Shown piece after piece: positions 44,301-53,300 of a DNA stretch of 64,000 nucleotides. Source of the DNA: Biomphalaria glabrata (taxonomy: Eukaryota > Mollusca > Gastropoda > Planorbidae). Numbering within the stretch: the stretch's first letter is position 1; every line of letters starts with the position of its first letter. A program made the position numbers and the translations under genes. The stretch spans positions 3,574,001-3,638,000 of the forward strand of contig NC_074716.1 of the NCBI RefSeq assembly GCF_947242115.1, given 5' to 3'. Under the pieces are notes generated by a model that saw only the letters and a program-made list of their open reading frames with translations, was not told the DNA's origin and did no database searches.

Positions 44301-47300
44301 TTTTTTTTTTAATTTGAATAATAGGATGGATAATTATTTCATAAAGTTTAATATTTCACAATTATAAATGATTGAACATGTCATTTAATGGAAGGCTCCT
44401 GTCTTAAAAAAACATTTTCCTGTCTTAAAAAAACATTTTAACTTAACCATCTTTACTTTTCCTGTGCATGAAAATTTATTTTTAAATAAAATAATTTTGA
44501 GTTCAAAGAATTCCTTTTTAGAACATGTCTTATTTAATAAATGATATCCTAATGGTTCCTAAGTTACAAACCTTTTCATTAAGTGAAACATCTATGAACA
44601 AGAAACAAATAAAAAAAAAAAGAGACCCAGACAACTTTAATTACAAGATTTAGTGAGACAAAGCAATATCAAGAGTGACTTCTAACTTACTAAATACTGT
44701 AATGACACAAGATGCGTAGAAGTTGATGTGAATCGGGTTTTTCCTAAGTAATGTGACGAGTAAGAACAGAGTAGGATTATGAACAAGAAGAATAACGGAC
44801 AAGACGCCTAAGAAGAGGACGCTAGGCTAGCGACGACAGAGGACTGTGCCCTTTTTATTGTTTATTAAATTGTTGAAGTTATCAGCCTGCGTTATTAAGT
44901 ATATTCTTGATTCATTCTGTTGTTGTGTCATATGGACTCGCATGCACCATTAACATATATATACTCATCAACAAAATAGACCATCAACAGATGTGGCGAC
45001 CCACGACGGCCAGGGCGTCATTTTGATCTACAATCTAGTTAACTTCGTGTTCTGGATATATCTATCTACAATTCTACACTTGGCGAAGTACACTGGAGAA
45101 GTACTGGATTAACATTCGTTTATTTCTACTAGATCTACCCTACGTCTGTGCTAATTATCTGGACTGCAGCTGGATTTTGGCATCTTTGTTCCAGTGGATC
45201 TAGACTTTCTATTAGAGAAAATTCGAAACCGTTACCAGCGTCTAGCTTTGTCAGCCAGGTTAGATATTTTTAGATTGAACCTGGATCTATATATAGATCT
45301 ATATTGACTATATTGTGTCTGAATCCAGAACTATTTCGTCCGTGTAAGTGATCTAGGGCAGTCCGTCGTCAGTATACCTCTACCTATATACCTCAAGAGT
45401 GAAGATACCTCATTTTGTCAGGTTTATCTGTTTATTGTGAGTACGGGAAGTCACCTGAGTCTACATATCTAGTATCTACAAGCTGACCGTTGGATTGAGT
45501 CACCTTGTCAGGTTTGTTTTTCAAGCTATTAATTGACTGTTGCAGTGTTGCTGAGCTTACAATCTAATCTACACACGAGTGATGGTATACCCTACTACCA
45601 CACTGCGTGACCATCTAATCAACTTGTAAAGTTGACTAATTTATATTCATCAAAAGAGAGAGTTGGACTTAGTCATTTTTTTTACCTCTCTTGAGACAGC
45701 ACCACCAGCTTGTCTCAATATTGACTTATGTTCCTGACCTGAAGACAGAAGCCAGCACCAACAGATCATCAAGTGGAACCGGAACCTTGGAACCCTACCA
45801 GAGGACTTTATCTGAGATTCGTACCATACTGTGGCAGCACCAGGAGAGATTGGCCTAACTCAGTACTGCCTGTCGAGTAGCCTGTGGGAGCACACCTTGC
45901 CTTGCCTAAGACAAAGACAGTGGGGAACTTGTGTGGAACTGACCGTTGTAGCTCCGTGGACTGAACAAAGGGGATCTAACTAAAGATAAGTTTATTTTTT
46001 CTCTCCATTATTATTAAATTAAGTCTATTAGGGACAGTAGATCTTTGTTAAGAGCAAGTTGCCTGATAAGGGCGTCATTATAGGACACATTAGAAAGTGG
46101 ACCTGCTCCATTTAATAAAGTCTCGATGATTGTTTAGATTGTCTTGTTTTGTTCGTATCCACGTACATTTTATTTTTTTTTAGAAGTCAGGTGAAGTCAT
46201 CTTTATTTGTCTCTTTCAGTGTATACTTCCTCTAAAAAGTCTCATCTCATTAGAATAGATTTATTTTTTTGTGTCTTATTACGTTTATTTTACATTATTC
46301 TTATTATATATTAGTAATTTTATCTTAAGTAGATAAGGTAAGCCACGTTTAATCTAGATTATAAATTCTAGATTGTTTCCAGGTAGTAACTAAATTGTTA
46401 TACCTATGAGAGCCTTTGATCTATTTTATCCTGAAGACAACTGAGTCTAAGGAGTAATTATTTATATATAGATCTTTTGCCCCGATTAATCGGTTGACAT
46501 TATTTTATAGATGTGTTTAAACACAGTCTAATTGGTCAGAATAAAATTTTTTGTCAGTATCACTGGATTGTGATTTACTGTTGGAGGTATAATATTGATT
46601 TATCTATTTGAAGTTGTATTGAAGTTGTATTGAATCTAGACTAGTGACTAGAATAGTCCTAGGGGTATTTATTGGCAAGAAGTAAGTCCATTGAATTAAG
46701 TATTGAGGTATTGATATTTGTTTATGTGGCCTAAAGTAAGTCCACTGAATTAAGGTGATATAAAATTTGGAGTTGTATTCAAGTATTGTGGCTGTGAGTA
46801 AGTCCACTGAGGTAATATTTGTTGATATAACATTGAGCAAAGGTATTTAAATATATAAATATATATATATATTACAAGAAGTATTTGAAAGAAAGTTTTT
46901 GTGAAAACTAAATTGTGATATTTAGGCCAATAGGGAGGTCATATCAAAACTATATTGAGACATTGTTTAAAATAAAATAAGCATAATGGCAACAGCTCCA
47001 AACTTTGATTATATGGAGACTTTTCGCCAGCAAATTATTGCTGAGGCTAAACAGCTAGAACTTAAAGGAAAGGACCTAACTAGCTATGTACAGCAAATGG
47101 TGACAATAGAGAGAGATAGAATAGATAAGATAGAAATGGAAAAGAATAAACTAGATGCACAATTAATAAAAGAAGAAGCAGATAGGAAATTACAATATGA
47201 TCTTGAGAAATTGAGAATTGAAGCTGAACAAAATAAACAAAAAGTTAATAGCAATAATACTAATGATAGATCTAATACTAATACTACCAATGCCCCAGAC

Positions 47301-50300
47301 AATCACATTGAAACCAATAATAGTAATAATCACACAAACAACACTAATATTTCAAGTGATAACAACCATTGGTTGAGGAAAAAACTACAACCCTTTCAGG
47401 AGGCTAGAGATTGTATTTCAGACTACCTAAAGAGATATGAAATTAAAATGGTTAATTGCAATATAAGGGAGGAAGAGTGGTCTCAAATTTTGTTAGACTT
47501 TGTACAAGGGCAAGCTCTTACAATTTGTCAAAACCATAATCATACTGTACAAAATAGCTACCAAATTTTAAAAAAGGAATTGCTGAATGCATATGGACAC
47601 AATGCCAGCACATTCAGAAAAAAATATTTTGAAAACACACCTTCCAATCAGATAGAACCACAAACCACTATAAATTTGGAAAAAGACTATTTTAATAAAT
47701 GGCTGGGATTTGAGAAGATTGACAGTACCTTTGAGGGATTAAAAAATTTTATATTACTTGATAATTTTGTAGCTAAGTGTGACCCGCAATTACAATCATT
47801 TATCAAAGAAAGGAATCCCAAAGTTTTGGATGATGTTACTGAGATAATAAGAACATATAAAAATGCCTATCCCAACAACCTTTTTTCATGTAAAGATAAA
47901 AAGAATATTGATCTAGTGGGATATACACAGGAAAACAATGAAAGAAGTAGAAATAGAAGTAGGGATAGCCAACATTTTAGATATAGCAATAGTAGAGATA
48001 GGTCAAACAACAGGGATGTTACATGTTATAGATGTGGGAAAAAAGGACATATGGCTATGAGATGCAGGGGAACACAAAACAGGTCAAACAGTAGGAATAA
48101 TTATAATAGATCAAGTAGTACACATAATTACAATAGGACAGATAGTAGAAATAATTACAGAGCAGACAGTAGGAATAGGTACAGCAATTACAACAACAAT
48201 TACAATAATAACACATACAATAGGAGTAAAAGCAGGGAATATAAAAATAGAGATTCTGACAGAGTGTTTTTTGTTAGGGAAAATAAAAACAATTTTGCTT
48301 TCTACCCAGCTTTTATTAACAATGTTCCAATAAAGGCAATCCGAGATAGTGGCTGTAACACACTCGTGGTTCGGGCTGATCTCATTGAGGCGCAATATTA
48401 TAGGGGATATACAAGGAAAGTGGAGTTGGCAGATGGCAGTATAAAGGAATTTAAAGTATTTAAAGTGTTTATTGAGACACCTTTTTACACTGGCCATTGT
48501 GAGGGAGTAGCCATGCCTAACATGAGACATGATATGTTAATTGGAAACCTAACGGGTTTGAAGGAATGTTCAAGACAGGAAATTGAAGCATGGGAAAAGA
48601 AATATGAAAGGTTACAGAAGAATAGGAATACTGAAACAGAAAATTACATTAGTAATATGGTAATAACCAGATCTAAGAACAAGCCAAAACAAGAAACTCA
48701 GGAATTTATTGATGTGAATGATGAAATAGTTAATGGTGAAGAAGATAAAGAGAAAGAGGTTGAAATACAAGGTCAAAAACAAGATGAAACGCAAGCAGAA
48801 AAACAGAAAGATGGAACTGAAGAAATGAAAACAGAAGAATTGAAAGGAATAAACAAATTGGCTCAAGAACAGAAACAAGATAACATCATTGGGAAAACAT
48901 ATGACAGAATTAGTGATAGGAGAAATAATAACCCAATGGAGAAATATGTCATAGAAGAAGGAATACTATTTAGGAAAACAAAAATAAATGATAGAGAAAT
49001 AAAACAATTAGTCTTACCACAAAAGTATTGGAAGGATGTCATGATTCTGTCACATGACAGTAATTTAAGTGGACATAGGGGTATAAAGAAATGTTTTAGA
49101 AATTTAGCAACTCAAGTATTTTGGCCTAAAATGAAAGGAACTATATCAAAATACATAAGATCATGTGATATGTGTCAAAGAAGGGGACTTAAGGGTAAAT
49201 TAGGTAAAGCTCCATTACAGTCAATGGATGAACCAAATAAACCATTTCAAAAAATAGCAATAGACATCATAGGACCTTTAACTAAAACAGAACATAATAA
49301 TAAGTACATATTGACAATAGTAGACATGTTCAGTAGATATCCTGAAGCAGTGGTATTATCCAATATAGACACAGAAAATATTATTAATGCTTTAGATCAA
49401 AAGTTCATAGTCAGACATGGGATACCAAAAACATTACTATCAGACAATGCTTCTATGTTTACATCTGAGTTATTTAAAAGATGGACATTAAAATATGGTA
49501 TAGAACACATTAAATCATCGCCATTCCACCCGGAAGCCAACGGGCTTTGTGAACGCCTAAACAGTGTTATAAAAAGATCCTTAGCTAAAATTGTAGAAAA
49601 TAATCAGAAAAACTGGGATCACTATATTAATTTTGTTCTATTTTCTATTAGAAATAATATTCATGAGGCAACTCAATTTTCACCATATGAGTTAGTACAT
49701 GGAAGGAAACCTAGAGATGAAATACAAATTTTTAAAGAAAGTTTGATCTTAAATAAAATAGAAAAGGAAAATGACAATGAAACAGCATTAGATTTAAAAC
49801 AAATATGGGCGGAAGCTTTTGAGAATAACATGAAATATAAAGAAACAGTACATGAGAACTTAAATGAAAAAAGAAAATTAAGAACATTGGAGGTAGGAGA
49901 CAAGGTATTACTTTTGGTAATTGACTTAAAAAACAAATTAGGAAAACAGTGGAAGGGTCCATTTGTTGTTACAAATAAAACAAGTGAAGTAAACTATAAG
50001 ATTAATATGAATGGAAAAATAAAAACATATCATATAAATAATTTGAAGTTGTACAATGAGAGAAATGAAAATCAATTTCAAAATTTGGATACAGAAGTAA
50101 ACAATGAAAATCAAACTCAAAAGTTAGATACAGAAACTGTGGAAAATGAAAATCAGGTAGATGAATGTTTAATTGTTTTAATCAATGAGGAAACTAATGA
50201 AAATGATATTAAAAATATTCCTATACTAGAAACTAAAGATAACCAAACATGGGAAAAACTGAATCTAGAAAATTTATCTCCAGAAAAAACAAAAGACATA

Positions 50301-53300
50301 ATAAATGTAATCAGTGATTTTAAAGAAATTTTTTCCAGTTTGCCAGGAAAAACAAATATCATAAAGCATGACATAAAGTTAAATAGTGACAAACCTATTT
50401 TCATGAAGCCTTATAGGATTCCATTACACTTACAGGGAAAAGTTAAAGATGAAATAGACAGCTTATTAAAACTAGGAATAATAGAACCATCCAATTCAGC
50501 TTATGCTTCACCAATAGTTATAGCAAAGAAAAAGAATGGGGATATAAGGTTATGCATAGATTATAGACAGTTAAATAAGATAACTGAATTTGATCCTTAC
50601 CCTATGCCTAACATTGATGACATATTACACAAATTGTCCAATGCTAAAGTATTTACAAAATTGGATCTGACAAAAGGATATTGGCAAATTCCTTTAACCA
50701 ATAGAGCTAAACCTTATACTGCATTTATCACTCCTTATGGAATATTCCAATGGAACTTTATGAGCTTTGGGCTTATAAATGCTCCAGCTACCTTTAATAG
50801 GATGATGATATCAGTTATAGGTCATAGAAAAAATGTAATCTGTTACTTAGATGATATATGCATTTTTCATGAGGATTGGAAAGAACATTTAAAAGGAATT
50901 AGGGAGATTTTTGAGTTAATTAAACAAAATGGTCTAACAGTTCAAGCAGAAAAGGTAGAGATAGGCTTAGAAGAAATCACATTTTTAGGACATAGAGTTA
51001 AAAATAATACTATCAGTCCCATTGAAGATAATGTAAAGAAGATATTAGAAATAGAAATACCAACAACACAAAAACAGATTAAATCAATACTAGGGATGAT
51101 AAACTATTATAGAAAATACATACCAAATTTAGCAGAGATAGTTGATCCATTAAACCAGTTATTAAAGAAAGGACAGCCTAGAAAAGTGACTTGTAATAGA
51201 AAGTGTGTAGAAGCTATAGAGAAAGTTAAGCATATTTTTTCTACAAATTTGATATTGAGATTACCAGATGTTTCTAAAATATTCTATGTCACTACTGATG
51301 CTTCTGGTAGTGCTATAGGAGGTTGTTTGATGCAACAGTATGATAAATTACACCCAATAATTTATGTAAGTAGGAAATTATCTGATACTGAGAAGAGATA
51401 CAGTGTCATAGAGAAGGAGGCTTTAGCTGTTGTTTGGGTTGTAACTAAGTTGGAAAGCTATTTACTGGGAAACAAATTCATATTGTTATCTGATCACAGG
51501 CCTCTAAAGTTTATGCAAGAAAAAAGTATTAAAAATGGTAGATTATACAGGTGGTTTCTAATTTTACAAGAATATAATTTTCAATTGGAGGCTATTAGGG
51601 GAGAAATTAATATTGTAGCTGACATGTTGTCAAGAGTTACCGTGAGATAAACTGTTGTAAATAATGATTATTCATTTTGATTTGTTTATGCATGTATATA
51701 TATGAATATGTTTTAGTCAATGGGTATGAATAAGTTGTTTATATATGGACTATATATTTTATTTCCTTTAAAGGAAGATAACTCAGTAAAATATAAATTG
51801 GGAATTTTATTAAATCAAGGGAGATAACTATAAAATTTCAATAATTGAAGTCAAAGGTGTAAATTAAAGTAAGTATGATCATCTACAGTCATTATTTTTT
51901 TATATAATCATTATCATCCATTAGTAAAAGGCTAGGTCAGTTTGGAAATGGTAAGTGGAGAGAAAATATACTTATTGGTACCCAACAAAAAAGTTAAGTA
52001 GAATAATTTGGAAAGCTGTTTTGACACAAATATTACATTTTGTCTGACAGGAAAAGTTTGGTGTGATGTGAGGCGACCAGCCATGAACATATAGCCAATG
52101 ACAGTATTTACTCTGAAAAACTCTGATTTATGCCTATGGAGTCAGCAAAGGTATCTTCGTATGTGGACTATATACATGTGTATTTACTCTGAAAAACTGT
52201 TTTATGTCTGTGGAATCGACAAAGGCATCGTCGTATGGGGACTGTATACATGTCTTGATGGACTTAGTACTATTAGTTGGTGAAAATATTACACTGTACT
52301 ATACTATTTCATCGTCAATGACATGAGTGATGATTAGAACACTATATACCGGATATTTTCTTACCAATAACTGTATTGGAACTGTATTGTTTTCTTGGTG
52401 TCAACATTCAACTACAGTGTGAACTTTGTGACATAGGAACATGGACAATTTTACCAGGGAACTGATGAAGATGGGAAACATTATGATGTCCATCAAGATC
52501 AAGATATATGTTTGTTTTGTCTTTCCCCAAAATTTTGGCCATATATATTGTACAGACATGACAGTAGGGATAGTGTTTTAGACTGAAAAAAAAAATTGAC
52601 AAAATTTTTTTTTTTTGATAAAGGGGGGAGGAAATATGTAATGACACAAGATGCGTAGAAGTTGATGTGAATCGGGTTTTTCCTAAGTAATGTGACGAGT
52701 AAGAACAGAGTAGGATTATGAACAAGAAGAATAACGGACAAGACGCCTAAGAAGAGGACGCTAGGCTAGCGACGACAGAGGACTGTGCCCTTTTTATTGT
52801 TTATTAAATTGTTGAAGTTATCAGCCTGCGTTATTAAGTATATTCTTGATTCATTCTGTTGTTGTGTCATATGGACTCGCATGCACCATTAACATATATA
52901 TACTCATCAACAAAATAGACCATCAACAATACAGTTTCTATATTAATATCATCCTCAGATTTAAGTTTCATTCAAAGAAAATCAGACAATGTAGGTAAAA
53001 AAAAAAACATCATCGGATGACACTAATTTTTTAAAATCACAATTCAAAACTTAACTAACCTTCCTAATTGGATTCAGTCTGAGAACTTTGAGCGCAGAGG
53101 GGACAACCATGCGCTTCTTTTTGTCATATGGTGGAGGAATTCCTTCAAAAACCTTTAAACGTCCAAGGGCTTCCTTACCACGAGCTGTTTTGTGAGGCAA
53201 CATTCCTGTAAGAAAAAAAAATGCAGTGTAATATGATGTGCATGCTCAATGCCAAGGGGAATGAATGTTAACTTTCATTATCTAGTGCGGTTGCATGTAA

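Larger units (their letters stand above)
44698..52928 (+). mobile_element. GMR1-type Ty3/Gypsy-related LTR retrotransposon, looks whole
   Basis: Two 292-bp LTRs (44698-44989, 52637-52928) that read as identical by eye, each starting TGTAATGACAC and ending CATCAACA. A 4-bp target duplication ATAC (44694-44697, 52929-52932) flanks the element. A primer-binding-like TGGCGACCC starts at 44994 and a purine-rich tract (AAAGGGGGGAGGAAA) precedes the 3' LTR. A ~2-kb leader precedes a single Gag-Pol frame, and ~1 kb of noncoding DNA follows it. The pol order places integrase before reverse transcriptase. It sits in RPL13A intron 5 in antisense orientation. Matching LTRs imply a very recent insertion. 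Confidence 0.93.
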
